Origin: Rhizobium phaseoli
GTDB lineage: Bacteria; Pseudomonadota; Alphaproteobacteria; Rhizobiales; Rhizobiaceae
Assembly: GCF_010668805.1 (NCBI RefSeq)
Contig: NZ_WUFT01000017.1
Coordinates: forward strand, 1-64,000
Reading direction: 5' to 3'
DNA: 64,000 nt
The notes under the pieces: model-generated
What the model was told of the DNA's origin: nothing
The model's database searches: none
Seen by the model: only the letters and a program-made list of their open reading frames with translations
Made by a program: the position numbers and the translations under genes
Shown: piece after piece, positions 52,085-61,192 of the stretch
Layout: each line of letters opens with the position of its first letter
How positions within the stretch are numbered: position 1 is the stretch's first letter

Positions 52085-52621
52085 ATGTCACTTCGCAGCG
52101 TGCTCCGCGCACAAACAGCAGATTGCCACGCCGAGGTCGACAAGCTTTTCGGCACGTTCGATCTCTCCAATAGACAGCAGTATAGAACATTCCTGCGCGC
52201 CCATGCCCGGATCGTGCCGGCGGCCGAAGACGCCCTCGAGGATGCGGGAATTGCCAGCATGCTGCCCGACTGGCCGGAACGACGGCGCACGCAACTACTG
52301 CTCGCCGATATCCGGGAGCTTGGCGATTCGTTGCCCCAGCCTCTTCTGCCACCGGCATTGCCCTGCGAGGCAGCGCTCTGGGGCGCCCTCTACGTGCTTG
52401 AAGGCTCCAAACTCGGCGGCGCCCTGCTTGCCAAGTCCGTGCCCGATCACCTGCCAAGCAGCTACCTCAGCCTTCAAGGCCCGAAGGGCGCCATGAGGAG
52501 CTTCATGGATCGTCTCGATGCCAGCGATCTGGACGATCCGGCCGCGGCCATTTCCGCGGCCCGCAGCATCTTCGACCTCTTCCTCAAAGCCGGGCAACTC
52601 GAACTGGAAGCCGTCCCATGA
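52085..52621 (+). CDS. bphO: biliverdin-producing haem oxygenase (BphO-like)
   Basis: The 178-aa all-helical protein begins MSLRSVLRAQTADCHAEVDK, with the likely proximal His15, and has the family glycine region GALYVLEGSKLGGALLAK. It oxidises haem to biliverdin, the chromophore of bacteriophytochromes. It overlaps the bacteriophytochrome gene by ATGA, which fixes its role. The ribosome site before the ATG is weak. Confidence 0.92.
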   Translation: MSLRSVLRAQTADCHAEVDKLFGTFDLSNRQQYRTFLRAHARIVPAAEDALEDAGIASMLPDWPERRRTQLLLADIRELGDSLPQPLLPPALPCEAALWGALYVLEGSKLGGALLAKSVPDHLPSSYLSLQGPKGAMRSFMDRLDASDLDDPAAAISAARSIFDLFLKAGQLELEAVP

Positions 52622-55188
52622 GCGGCACGTTCGAACCCGTCGATCTCACCAATTGCGACCGTGAACCCATCCACCAGCTTGGATCGGTTCAGCCCTTCGG
52701 CTTTCTGCTGGCGATATCGTCGGACTGGATGGTCACGCGCGCCTCCGCAAATCTGACGGAGTTCCTCGGAATTGCACAAGCCGACGCGCTTGGCCGCCCT
52801 GTCACCTCGCTGATCACGCCTGAGGCACTCCACACGATCCGCAACAAGCTGACCACGCTGCGCGGTTCCGATGTCGTCGAGCGCATTTTCGGCCTCGCGC
52901 TGATGCCCGATCAAAACCGGTTCGACCTTGCAGTGCACCTGAACGAAGGTCAGGTGATCATCGAAGGCGAGCGCTGCCAGGAAGACAGGCACGACTCCCC
53001 TTCGCTCTCCATGCGCAGCATGATGTCCCGCCTCGATCACACGGAAACGATGGAGGCTTTCTTTCGCGAGGGAGCAAGGCAGGCACGCGCTTTGACCGGG
53101 TTCGATCGGGTCATGGTGTATCGCTTCGACGAAGGCGGCTCGGGCGAGGTGGTGGCGGAAGCTGCTCGGGCCGGCATCGGTTCGTTCCTCGGGCTGCACT
53201 ATCCGGCTTCCGATATTCCGGTGCAGGCGCGCGCGCTTTATCTTCGTAACCTGTTCCGCTTGATTGCCGATGTCGACGCCGTCCCGGTGCCGATCCTCCC
53301 TGAACTCGACGAGCACGGACAGCCGCTCGATCTCTCCATGTCGGTTCTGCGTTCGGTCTCGCCGATCCATATCGAATATCTGAAAAACATGGGCGTCGGC
53401 GCGTCGCTCTCCATATCGATCGTCGTCGACGGCAAGCTCTGGGGCCTGTTTGCCTGCCATCACTACGGCCCGCGTCTTCCCTCGGCGCAAAGCCGATCCA
53501 CCGCCGAACTTTTCGGCCAGATGTTTGCTTCGCGCCTTGAGAGCCGCGAACGGCGCCTCGCTCTTGACTACGAGACCAAGGCGCGCCGCATCGCCGACCG
53601 GCTTCTCACCTCCGTCGCAGACAATGCCAGCCTGCTCGATGATCCCGCTTGGCTGATCGAGGCGCTCGCCGACGCCATTCCCGCCGATGGCATCGGCGTC
53701 TGGATCAACGGCCGGCTGGCACTGGCTGGCATCGGGCCGGATGAGAAGAGTTTCGCAGCCCTCGTCCGTCACCTCAACCGAAATACCGCCGGCCGCATCT
53801 ATGCCGTGGGCGGGCTCGCCGAGACCTATCCCGATCTCAAGCTCGACGATGCGGTGGCCGGCATGCTCGCCATCCCGATCTCGCGTTCGCCGCGCGACTA
53901 TGTCGTGCTTTTCCGCCAGGAGCAGGTGCGCACCGTCCGCTGGGCTGGCGACCCGCACAAGCCGGTGGAATATGGTCCAAACGGTCCGCGGCTGACGCCG
54001 CGCAAGAGTTTCGAGGCATGGTCTGAACTGGTGCGCGGTCGCTCGCTCCCCTTTACCGCGGCCGAGCGCCGTGTCGCCGATACGATCCGCGTCACGTTGA
54101 TCGAGGTGGTGCTGCGCCTCACCGACGAGGCCAGCATGGCGCGCCAGACTGCAAACGAGCGCCAGGAACTGCTGATCGCCGAGCTGAACCACCGCGTCCG
54201 CAACATATTGAGCCTGATCACCGGGATCATCCGGCAATCGCAGGGGACCTCGGTCAGCGTTGACGACTACATTCGCCAGATCGAGGGCCGCGTCCAGTCG
54301 CTCGCGCGTGCCCATGACCAGATCACCCGCGATCATTGGGCGCCCGCTTCGCTGCGCCAATTGCTGCTGGCGGAGACCGCGGCCTATCTCGGGAAAAATG
54401 CGCAACGCATCCAGATGAGCGGCGAGGACGTGCTCTTGGAACCGCAGGCCTTTTCCACCGCCGCCCTAGTTTTCCACGAGTTGATGACCAACAGCGCCAA
54501 ATATGGCAGCCTTTCCGGTGCCGGCAGCGGCACGGTGCAACTCGGCTGGCACTGCGACGACGAAGGCAATCTGCGCATCGCCTGGCGCGAAAAGGATGGT
54601 CCGCCCGTTGTCGAACCCAAACGCCATGGCTTCGGTTCAACGATCATCCGCCGTTCGATTCCCTATGACCTCAGCGGCAAGGCCGAGGTCCGCTACGTCA
54701 AGGATGGAGTCGAAGCGGATTTCTGTATTCCGGCACGATATGTCGTCAAAGCGACGAGCGAACGGTTGGATTCGGCGCCGGATGGCGCGGCCGACCGTAA
54801 GACAATCCCCGACGATCATCAGCCGCTCTCCGGCCTGAAGGTGCTGCTGGTGGAAAACAATCTAATCATCGCCATGGATGGGGAAGACATCCTGCGCCGA
54901 CTGGGCGCTGATGTGGCAACGGCGCCAAGTGTCGCCGAGGCGATGGAAATCCTCGCCGGCCAGTCGTTTGATCTGGCGCTTCTCGATGTCAATCTTGGCG
55001 ACGAGACGAGTTTCGGCATTGCCGACCGACTGGCAGCAGACGGCGTGCCCTTCGTTTTTGCCACAGGCTACGGGGAAGGCATCGCCCAGGCGAACAGCCA
55101 TTCTGGCGCGCCCGTGTTGCAGAAGCCCTATACGATGGAAGGCGTGACGGACACCTTGGTCCGGGTGCCGCTGCACAAAAGGCAATAA
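52618..55188 (+). CDS. bacteriophytochrome with HWE kinase and receiver
   Basis: At 856 aa it carries PAS (1-120), GAF (130-320), PHY (330-500), HWE kinase (515-720) and receiver (740-850). Biliverdin should attach to Cys13 (TNCDREPIHQLGSVQPFG). The PASDIP motif has Asp199; the PHY tongue PRxSF is PRKSF (461-465). The kinase has His525 (ELNHRVRN) and WRE at 656-658; the receiver Asp is 790. This layout (HWE kinase plus C-terminal receiver) matches Agrobacterium Agp2-type bathy phytochromes. It is translationally coupled to bphO. Output target is not in the window. Confidence 0.93.
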   Translation: MSGTFEPVDLTNCDREPIHQLGSVQPFGFLLAISSDWMVTRASANLTEFLGIAQADALGRPVTSLITPEALHTIRNKLTTLRGSDVVERIFGLALMPDQNRFDLAVHLNEGQVIIEGERCQEDRHDSPSLSMRSMMSRLDHTETMEAFFREGARQARALTGFDRVMVYRFDEGGSGEVVAEAARAGIGSFLGLHYPASDIPVQARALYLRNLFRLIADVDAVPVPILPELDEHGQPLDLSMSVLRSVSPIHIEYLKNMGVGASLSISIVVDGKLWGLFACHHYGPRLPSAQSRSTAELFGQMFASRLESRERRLALDYETKARRIADRLLTSVADNASLLDDPAWLIEALADAIPADGIGVWINGRLALAGIGPDEKSFAALVRHLNRNTAGRIYAVGGLAETYPDLKLDDAVAGMLAIPISRSPRDYVVLFRQEQVRTVRWAGDPHKPVEYGPNGPRLTPRKSFEAWSELVRGRSLPFTAAERRVADTIRVTLIEVVLRLTDEASMARQTANERQELLIAELNHRVRNILSLITGIIRQSQGTSVSVDDYIRQIEGRVQSLARAHDQITRDHWAPASLRQLLLAETAAYLGKNAQRIQMSGEDVLLEPQAFSTAALVFHELMTNSAKYGSLSGAGSGTVQLGWHCDDEGNLRIAWREKDGPPVVEPKRHGFGSTIIRRSIPYDLSGKAEVRYVKDGVEADFCIPARYVVKATSERLDSAPDGAADRKTIPDDHQPLSGLKVLLVENNLIIAMDGEDILRRLGADVATAPSVAEAMEILAGQSFDLALLDVNLGDETSFGIADRLAADGVPFVFATGYGEGIAQANSHSGAPVLQKPYTMEGVTDTLVRVPLHKRQ

Positions 55189-55191
55189 ACC

Positions 55192-55839
55192 TCAGGCTTC
55201 GGAGCGATCCGGTCGCAGCCCGCCGATAAAGAGCTGTTCCAGAAACCGCGCCGCATCCTCGAAGCGTCCCTCGCCGGAATGTTCCTGCCCGAGCACCGCA
55301 CGGACCTGGACGTCGAAATCCGCGTAGTGCTGCGTCGTCGACCAGATGGAAAAGATCAGGTGGTAAGGATCGCATTTGGCGATCTTGCCTGATTTCGCCC
55401 AGGCGCGGATCACCTCTGCCTTCTCGTCGACCAGTTCCTTCAGCGGCCCCTTCAACTCATCTTCGATATGCGGCGCCCCCTGCAGCACCTCATTGGCGAA
55501 GAGCCGGCTTTCACGCGGAAAATCGCGGGCCATCTCCAGCTTGCGTCTAATATAGCTGCGGATCTCCTCCTCCGGATTGCCCTCGGCATCGAAGGCGCGC
55601 AACGGCTCCAGCCAAGTGTAGAGCACCCGATCGATCAGCGCCCGATGCATCGCTTCCTTGGTGCGGAAATAATAGAGCAGGTTGGGTTTCGACATCCCGG
55701 CCACTTCGGCGATCTGGTCGATGGTCGAGCCGCGGAAGCCGCTTGCCGAAAACACGTCGAGCGCCGCCTCCAGGATCTGCTCTTCCTTCTCCTCCTGGAT
55801 TCGCGTTCGTCTCAGGGTTTTCGCTGCTCTCGGTATGGT
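55192..55839 (-). CDS. RutR-like TetR-family pyrimidine regulator
   Basis: From a GTG at 55839 (AAGGGG about 13 nt upstream) the product has 215 aa, matching E. coli RutR in N-terminal length; a TTG at 55869 is an alternative. The HTH is AALDVFSASGFRGSTIDQIA with MSKPNLLYYFRTKEAMHRAL. The C-terminal part shows the RutR blocks SRLFANEVLQGAPHI, DEKAEVIRAW and STTQHYADF. RutR senses uracil/thymine. It lies next to the pyrimidine-catabolic amidohydrolase gene with a RutR-like operator between. Confidence 0.85.
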   Translation of the reverse strand, partial: TIPRAAKTLRRTRIQEEKEEQILEAALDVFSASGFRGSTIDQIAEVAGMSKPNLLYYFRTKEAMHRALIDRVLYTWLEPLRAFDAEGNPEEEIRSYIRRKLEMARDFPRESRLFANEVLQGAPHIEDELKGPLKELVDEKAEVIRAWAKSGKIAKCDPYHLIFSIWSTTQHYADFDVQVRAVLGQEHSGEGRFEDAARFLEQLFIGGLRPDRSEA

Positions 55840-56145
55840 CACAGGCTGTGGTTTCCCCTTGAAATTCAACTTCTTCGCTCAAGTTTAAGCTGGAGGACGA
55901 CCCTGCCGCATTCTTGAGCAACTGCCCGTATTTTTATCGGCAATTTTCGTGATTTTCGTCTTGAGCCCGGCGGTGGAAGTTGTAATGTTTACCAATCGGT
56001 CAAATTATCCGCCAGATGAAAAACAAAGGCAACTGGCGATTTTCCGGCGCTCGACAAAACCAATAAGGGGGCGCAGGAAAGGACCACGGGAACGGGCGGG
56101 CATGCCACTTCGCATGGCTGCCGCAAACAGGTGAGGGCTTGAAGA
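55840..56145. other. divergent regulator/hydrolase intergenic region
   Basis: About 305 bp holding the promoters of the RutR-like gene and the hydrolase operon, with the operator at 55988-56003. Short frames here are not convincing genes. Confidence 0.6.
55988..56003. promoter_or_regulatory. RutR-like operator
   Basis: TTTACCAATCGGTCAA matches the E. coli RutR consensus TTGACCA-N2-TGGTCAA (known from memory) at all but two of the specified positions. It lies midway between the regulator and the hydrolase operon. Confidence 0.68.
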
Positions 56146-57399
56146 ATGGTGGCAGCACCAGGCGAGAACATGCGCGTCAATGGCGACCGTCTCTGGGACA
56201 GTCTTATGGACATGGCGAAGATCGGCCCCGGCATTGCAGGCGGCAACAATCGTCAGACGCTGACGGATGCCGATGCTGAAGGCCGCAGCCTCTTTAAGAC
56301 ATGGTGCGACGAGGCCGGCCTGACCGTGGGCGTCGACCGCATGGGCACGATGTTCGCGACGCGGCCCGGCACCGATCCCGATGCCCTGCCCGTCTATGTC
56401 GGTTCGCATCTCGACACCCAGCCGACCGGCGGCAAATATGACGGCGTGCTCGGCGTGCTCGCGGGGCTCGAAGTCGTGCGCACCATGAACGATCTCGGCA
56501 TCAAGACCAAACATCCTGTTGTCGTGACCAACTGGACCAACGAAGAAGGCGCGCGTTTTGCCCCTGCCATGCTGGCCTCAGGCGTCTTCGCCGGCGTGCA
56601 CAGCCTGGACTTTGCCTATAATCGCAAGGATCCCGAGGGCAACCTGTTCGGCGACGAGTTGAAGCGCGTCGGCTGGATTGGCGACGAAGAGGTCGGCGCC
56701 CGCAAGATGCACGCCTATTTCGAATATCACATCGAGCAGGGACCGATCCTCGAAGCCGAGGAAAAGCAGATCGGCGTCGTCACCCATTGCCAGGGCCTGT
56801 GGTGGCTGGAATTCACGCTGACCGGCAAGGAGGCCCATACCGGCTCGACGCCGATGAACCTGCGCGTCAATGCCGGTCTCGCCATGGCCCGCATCCTGGA
56901 AATGGTTCAGGGTGTCGCGATGGGCGAACAGCCAGGCGCCGTCGGCGGCGTCGGCCAGGTGTTCTTCTCCCCGAACTCGCGCAACGTGCTGCCCGGCAAG
57001 GTGGTCTTCACCGTCGACATCCGCTCGCCGGACAAGGCCAAGCTCGACCGTATGCGCGCAAAGATCGAGGCGGAAGCACCAAAGATTTGCGATGCGCTGG
57101 GTGTCGGCTGTTCCATCGAGGCGATCGGCCATTTCGAGCCGATCACCTTCGACGAAAAGCTCGTCACCTCGGTCCGCTCCGCCGCCGAACGCCTCGGCTA
57201 CAGCCATATGAACCTTATCTCCGGCGCCGGCCACGACGCCTGCTGGGCCGCCAAGGTCGCGCCTGCCACCATGGTCATGTGCCCGTGCGTGGGTGGACTT
57301 TCGCACAACGAGGCGGAGGAGATTTCCAAGGAATGGGCGACGGCGGGCGCCGATGTGCTGTTCCATGCGGTGGTCGAGACGGCGGAGATCGTGGTGTGA
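56146..57399 (+). CDS. Zn-dependent N-carbamoyl-amino-acid hydrolase (beta-ureidopropionase-like)
   Basis: A 417-aa M20-family amidohydrolase. Metal ligands are His and Asp in VGSHLDTQPTGGKYDGVLGV, Glu in TNEEGARFAP, His in YHIEQGPILE and His in GAGHDACWA. It fits the AmaB/HyuC/allantoate group. With preTA, dihydropyrimidinase and RutR nearby it most likely splits N-carbamoyl-beta-alanine, the last ring-derived intermediate. Starts at 56146 or the ATG at 56170 are both possible. The next gene overlaps by TGATG. Confidence 0.9.
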   Translation: MVAAPGENMRVNGDRLWDSLMDMAKIGPGIAGGNNRQTLTDADAEGRSLFKTWCDEAGLTVGVDRMGTMFATRPGTDPDALPVYVGSHLDTQPTGGKYDGVLGVLAGLEVVRTMNDLGIKTKHPVVVTNWTNEEGARFAPAMLASGVFAGVHSLDFAYNRKDPEGNLFGDELKRVGWIGDEEVGARKMHAYFEYHIEQGPILEAEEKQIGVVTHCQGLWWLEFTLTGKEAHTGSTPMNLRVNAGLAMARILEMVQGVAMGEQPGAVGGVGQVFFSPNSRNVLPGKVVFTVDIRSPDKAKLDRMRAKIEAEAPKICDALGVGCSIEAIGHFEPITFDEKLVTSVRSAAERLGYSHMNLISGAGHDACWAAKVAPATMVMCPCVGGLSHNEAEEISKEWATAGADVLFHAVVETAEIVV

Positions 57400-58004
57400 T
57401 GGCGCCAGACCAGCCAGCAACCTATCTCGATTATGCTGACGCTTTTAAGTTCTATAACCAGCGAACCGCAGACGACCTTGCATGGGCCAATGCCAATGTG
57501 ACGCCGGTGAACGAAGGTCCGTGGGGCGACGTCCCTGCCGCGCAAATTTTCTATATTGGCATCGACCTAGCAGGCGAGCGAATCAGGCTTCCGCAATTGT
57601 CGAGCTTCTGGCGATATGAACCTACTGCTGTTCAACTGGCCGATTCAGATGACCGCGACCCATATACGCGCCATCGAACCTCCTATGTGTTCGGGCGAGG
57701 GCCGAGCGTCGTTCGGATCGAACTCGGCCCTTCCATGCCCGGCATATTGATCGAACGCCCCAAAGGCAGCCAACCCGTTCAGTCAACCGGGCTGATCGAC
57801 GGCAAGGATTTCTACTTTCGCGAAAGCGATGGTTCTTGGTCATTGTCAGTCGGCGGCACTGATGTCGTTGACCAGCCCGACTGGTATTATGAGGAAGAGC
57901 ATGACAGGCCCGATGAGCTGAGGGAGGAGGCCATCTACGGCCTTATCGCCAAGGGCGCAGCACTCCTGCGAAGTGGTACGCCCACGATGGCAGTTGAGCA
58001 GTAA
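57399..58004 (+). CDS. 201-aa hypothetical protein inside the pyrimidine operon
   Basis: The ATG at 57399 overlaps the hydrolase stop as TGATG. The protein is acidic, aromatic-rich, with no signal peptide or membrane helix; notable stretches are AQIFYIGIDLAGERIRLPQL, SSFWRYEPTAVQLADSDDRD and a tail SGTPTMAVEQ. I recognise no domain. It lies 34 bp before dihydropyrimidinase, so it is co-transcribed. Codon use looks a little less GC-rich at third positions than its neighbours, which might indicate later insertion. Confidence 0.7.
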   Translation: MAPDQPATYLDYADAFKFYNQRTADDLAWANANVTPVNEGPWGDVPAAQIFYIGIDLAGERIRLPQLSSFWRYEPTAVQLADSDDRDPYTRHRTSYVFGRGPSVVRIELGPSMPGILIERPKGSQPVQSTGLIDGKDFYFRESDGSWSLSVGGTDVVDQPDWYYEEEHDRPDELREEAIYGLIAKGAALLRSGTPTMAVEQ

Positions 58005-58038
58005 CAACAACAGACCGCAGGGAGAAGGAACAGCAGCC

Positions 58039-59493
58039 ATGACCACAGTCATCAAAAACGGCACCATCGTCACGGCCGACCTCACCTACAAGGCTGATGT
58101 GAAGATCGACGGTGGCAAGATCGTCGAGATCGGTCCGAACCTCTCGGGCGACGAGACGCTCGACGCCTCCGGCTGTTACATCATGCCAGGCGGCATCGAT
58201 CCGCACACCCATCTCGAAATGCCCTTCATGGGCACCTATTCTTCCGACGATTTCGAGAGCGGCACGCGCGCGGCCCTTTCCGGCGGCACCACCATGGTTG
58301 TCGATTTTGCCCTGCCCGCCCCCGGCCAGTCGCTGCTGGAAGCGCTGACCATGTGGGACAACAAGTCGACCCGCGCCAATTGCGACTATTCCTTCCACAT
58401 GGCGGTCACCTGGTGGAGCGAGCAGGTTTTCAAGGAGATGGAGACCATCGTCCGCGACAAAGGCATCAACACCTTCAAGCACTTCATGGCCTATAAGGGC
58501 GCGCTGATGGTCGATGACGACGAGATGTTCGCCTCGTTCCAGCGCTGCGCCGAGCTCGGCGCGCTGCCGCTGGTGCATGCCGAAAACGGCGATGTCGTCG
58601 CCTCGATGTCGGCAAAGCTGCTGGCAGAAGGCAATAACGGCCCCGAGGCGCATGCCTATTCCCGCCCCGCTGAAGTCGAGGGCGAGGCCACCAACCGCGC
58701 CATCATGATCGCCGACATGGCCGGCTGCCCGGTCTATATCGTCCATACCTCCTGCGAGCAGGCGCACGAGGCGATCCGCCGCGCCCGCGCCAAGGGCATG
58801 CGCGTCTACGGCGAACCGCTGATCCAGCACCTGACGCTGGACGAGAGCGAATATTCCAATCCTGACTGGGATCACGCCGCCCGCCGCGTCATGTCCCCAC
58901 CCTTTCGCAACAAGCAGCATCAGGACAGTCTCTGGGCAGGCCTCGCCTCCGGCTCGTTGCAGGTGGTCGCCACCGACCATTGCGCCTTCACCACCGCGCA
59001 GAAGCGTTTCGGTCTTGGGGATTTCACCAAGATCCCCAACGGCACCGGGGGTCTCGAAGACCGCATGCCGATGCTCTGGACACACGGCGTCAACACCGGC
59101 CGGCTGACGATGAACGAATTCGTCGCCGTCACCTCGACCAACATTGCCAAGATCCTCAACATCTATCCGAAGAAGGGCGCGATCCTCGTCGGCGCCGATG
59201 CCGACATCGTGGTCTGGGATCCGAAGCGTTCCAAGACCATCTCGTCCAAGGCCCAGCAGTCGGCGATCGACTACAACGTCTTCGAAGGCAAGGAAGTGAC
59301 CGGCCTGCCGCGCTATACGCTGACGCGCGGGATCGTCGCGATCGAGGAAAGCACCATCAAGACCCAGGAGGGTCACGGCGAATTCGTCAGGCGCGAGCCG
59401 GTGACCGCGGTCAGCAAGGCGCTTTCCCAGTGGAAGGATATCACCGCGCCGCGCAAGGTGACGCGCAGCGGCATCCCGGCGAGCGGCGTCTGA
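58039..59493 (+). CDS. hydA: dihydropyrimidinase (D-hydantoinase)
   Basis: The ATG at 58039 has AAGGA upstream and gives 484 aa. Zinc site residues are in IDPHTHLEMPF, the carboxylated Lys in FKHFMAYKGAL, His in PLVHAENGD, His in IVHTSCEQAHEAI and Asp in VVATDHCAFT. It opens dihydrouracil to N-carbamoyl-beta-alanine, between the PreTA step and the upstream amidohydrolase. An earlier in-frame ATG at 57973 lies in the previous gene and is rejected. Confidence 0.95.
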   Translation: MTTVIKNGTIVTADLTYKADVKIDGGKIVEIGPNLSGDETLDASGCYIMPGGIDPHTHLEMPFMGTYSSDDFESGTRAALSGGTTMVVDFALPAPGQSLLEALTMWDNKSTRANCDYSFHMAVTWWSEQVFKEMETIVRDKGINTFKHFMAYKGALMVDDDEMFASFQRCAELGALPLVHAENGDVVASMSAKLLAEGNNGPEAHAYSRPAEVEGEATNRAIMIADMAGCPVYIVHTSCEQAHEAIRRARAKGMRVYGEPLIQHLTLDESEYSNPDWDHAARRVMSPPFRNKQHQDSLWAGLASGSLQVVATDHCAFTTAQKRFGLGDFTKIPNGTGGLEDRMPMLWTHGVNTGRLTMNEFVAVTSTNIAKILNIYPKKGAILVGADADIVVWDPKRSKTISSKAQQSAIDYNVFEGKEVTGLPRYTLTRGIVAIEESTIKTQEGHGEFVRREPVTAVSKALSQWKDITAPRKVTRSGIPASGV

Positions 59494-59495
59494 CG

Positions 59496-59879
59496 ATGGT
59501 GAACCGCAGCCGCCTCGCGCTCATCACTCTGGCATTTGCCGCGATAGCGACAGCCGCCGTCGCGGATGCGCTGCCGATCACGGGAAGCTACGGCAACAAG
59601 GACGGCTGCGCCTACGCCAAGTCAGGCGAGTCCACCGGCTCCGACGACTTTTTCCTGCTGACGCCGGAGGCGATTACCACATCGGCCTCCTATTGCGAAT
59701 TCAAGAAGGTGCTGAAGACTGAAGGAAAATCCTTCACCGCCACAGTCTCCTGCCAGGAAGAGGGCGAGGAGAACGGCACCGATTATACGGCGAAGCTGAC
59801 ATCCGGCCCCAAGGGTTACACCGTCACCTTCACGGACGATGCGGCGATACACTGGGGGCCGATGCCTCTATGCAAATAA
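59496..59879 (+). CDS. small secreted hypothetical protein
   Basis: A 127-aa product starting 2 nt after the hydA stop, with a signal peptide (SRLALITLAFAAIATAAVAD, cleavage near ADA-LPI). The mature part has four Cys (DGCAYAK, SYCEFKK, VSCQEEG, PLCK), likely two disulfides. No known family. It resembles other small rhizobial periplasmic proteins; it may be co-transcribed with hydA without sharing its role. Confidence 0.7.
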   Translation: MVNRSRLALITLAFAAIATAAVADALPITGSYGNKDGCAYAKSGESTGSDDFFLLTPEAITTSASYCEFKKVLKTEGKSFTATVSCQEEGEENGTDYTAKLTSGPKGYTVTFTDDAAIHWGPMPLCK

Positions 59880-59881
59880 GG

Positions 59882-60295
59882 TTACGCTGGCACGACCCCA
59901 TCCAGCTCCGGCAGAAGCACGACGCTTTCCTGTTCGTTCGGGTCGGTGCGGGCGATGATCGCCGTGCACGGCGTGCTGCTGAGGTTTGCCGGCAGGTGCG
60001 GCACGCCGGCCGGGATATAGAAAAGTTCGCCGGCATGGACGATGACGTGATGCTCGAGCTGGTCTCCGTACCAGGTGTGCGCCTCGCCGGAGAGCATGTA
60101 GATCGCCGTCTCGTGCGCCTCGTGCAGATGCGCCTTGGCGCGCACGCCGGGCGGGATCGTCAGCAGGTGCATGCAGATGCCTTTGGCGCCAACCGTCTCG
60201 GCCGCAACCCCTGCGAAGTAGCTGAGCCCCTGCTTGCCGTCATAGGCATGGTTGGGCCGAACGATGTGGCAGGTGGGCTTTGATGTCGCGTCCAT
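59882..60295 (-). CDS. cupin domain protein
   Basis: The ATG at 60295 has GGAGG upstream and gives 137 aa. One cupin barrel shows the two motifs KAHLHEAHETAIYMLSGEA and LFYIPAGVPHLPANLS, with His/Glu metal ligands. The small-molecule substrate is unknown; other members are dioxygenases, isomerases or binding proteins. It is convergent with the hydA-side genes and divergent from the ABC transporter genes, so it may share the same inducer. Confidence 0.85.
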   Translation of the reverse strand: MDATSKPTCHIVRPNHAYDGKQGLSYFAGVAAETVGAKGICMHLLTIPPGVRAKAHLHEAHETAIYMLSGEAHTWYGDQLEHHVIVHAGELFYIPAGVPHLPANLSSTPCTAIIARTDPNEQESVVLLPELDGVVPA

Positions 60296-60389
60296 TCTCT
60301 TCCTCCATGAAATGTGCCGCCGGCGGGGCCTGCGGCAATGGTAACATGCAAACCGCGTCCCCGCGGCGAAAACAAGAACGGTCGCATTG

Positions 60390-61175
60390 ATGCAAGCACC
60401 CTCCGTTGTATCCGCCAAGGATCTCTGTCTCACCTACCAGGCGAATGACGGCCCGGTGCGGGCCCTCAGCGATGTCAATCTCGATGTCCGCAAGGGCGAT
60501 TTCGTCTCTTTCATCGGCCCGTCCGGCTGCGGCAAGACCACCTTCCTGCGTGTCATCGCCGATCTCGAAAAGAGCACCTCGGGCGAGATCTCGATCAATG
60601 GCATGACGCCGGAGGAAGCCCGCAAAGCCCGCGCCTACGGCTATGTCTTCCAGGCGCCGGCGCTCTATCCCTGGCGCACCATCGAAAACAACATCGCCCT
60701 GCCGCTGGAGATCATGGGTTATTCCGGCGCCGACCGGGCAAGGCGCATCGCCGAAGCGCTCGATCTCGTCAGCCTGTCCGGCTTCGAGAAGAAATTCCCC
60801 TGGCAGCTTTCCGGCGGCATGCAGCAGCGTGCCTCGATCGCCCGCGCGCTCGCCTTCGACGCCGACCTGTTGTTGATGGACGAGCCCTTCGGCGCGCTTG
60901 ATGAAATCGTCCGCGACCATTTGAACGAAGAGCTGCTGAAACTTTGGGCGCGCACCAACAAGACAATCTGCTTCGTCACCCACTCCATCCCCGAAGCGGT
61001 CTATCTCTCGACCAAGATCGTGGTGATGTCGCCGCGCCCGGGCCGCGTGACCGATGTGATCGACTCCACCCTGCCGGCCGAACGCCCGCTCGACATCCGC
61101 GACACCCCTGAATTCCTGGAGATCGCCCATCGTGTCCGCGAGGGGCTGAGGACGGGGCATAGCCATGAGGTTTAG
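60390..61175 (+). CDS. ABC transporter ATP-binding protein, nitrate/taurine type
   Basis: A 261-aa SsuB/TauB-type ATPase: Walker A IGPSGCGKTTFLRV, signature QLSGGMQQRASIARALAFD, Walker B LLLMDEPFGALDE and switch His FVTHSIPEAVYL. Its Q-loop region is YVFQAPALYPWRTI. It pairs with the two permeases and binding protein encoded downstream. Given the pyrimidine genes around it, import of a pyrimidine or ureide is likely; this is inference. The ribosome site before the ATG is weak. Confidence 0.92.
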   Translation: MQAPSVVSAKDLCLTYQANDGPVRALSDVNLDVRKGDFVSFIGPSGCGKTTFLRVIADLEKSTSGEISINGMTPEEARKARAYGYVFQAPALYPWRTIENNIALPLEIMGYSGADRARRIAEALDLVSLSGFEKKFPWQLSGGMQQRASIARALAFDADLLLMDEPFGALDEIVRDHLNEELLKLWARTNKTICFVTHSIPEAVYLSTKIVVMSPRPGRVTDVIDSTLPAERPLDIRDTPEFLEIAHRVREGLRTGHSHEV

Positions 61176-61192
61176 GCGGTTGAGTTCGGGGG

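Noticed and set aside
52474..54405. 643-codon minus-strand frame opposite the bacteriophytochrome gene
   Set aside because: Antisense artefact; no domain, and the plus strand has all phytochrome motifs.
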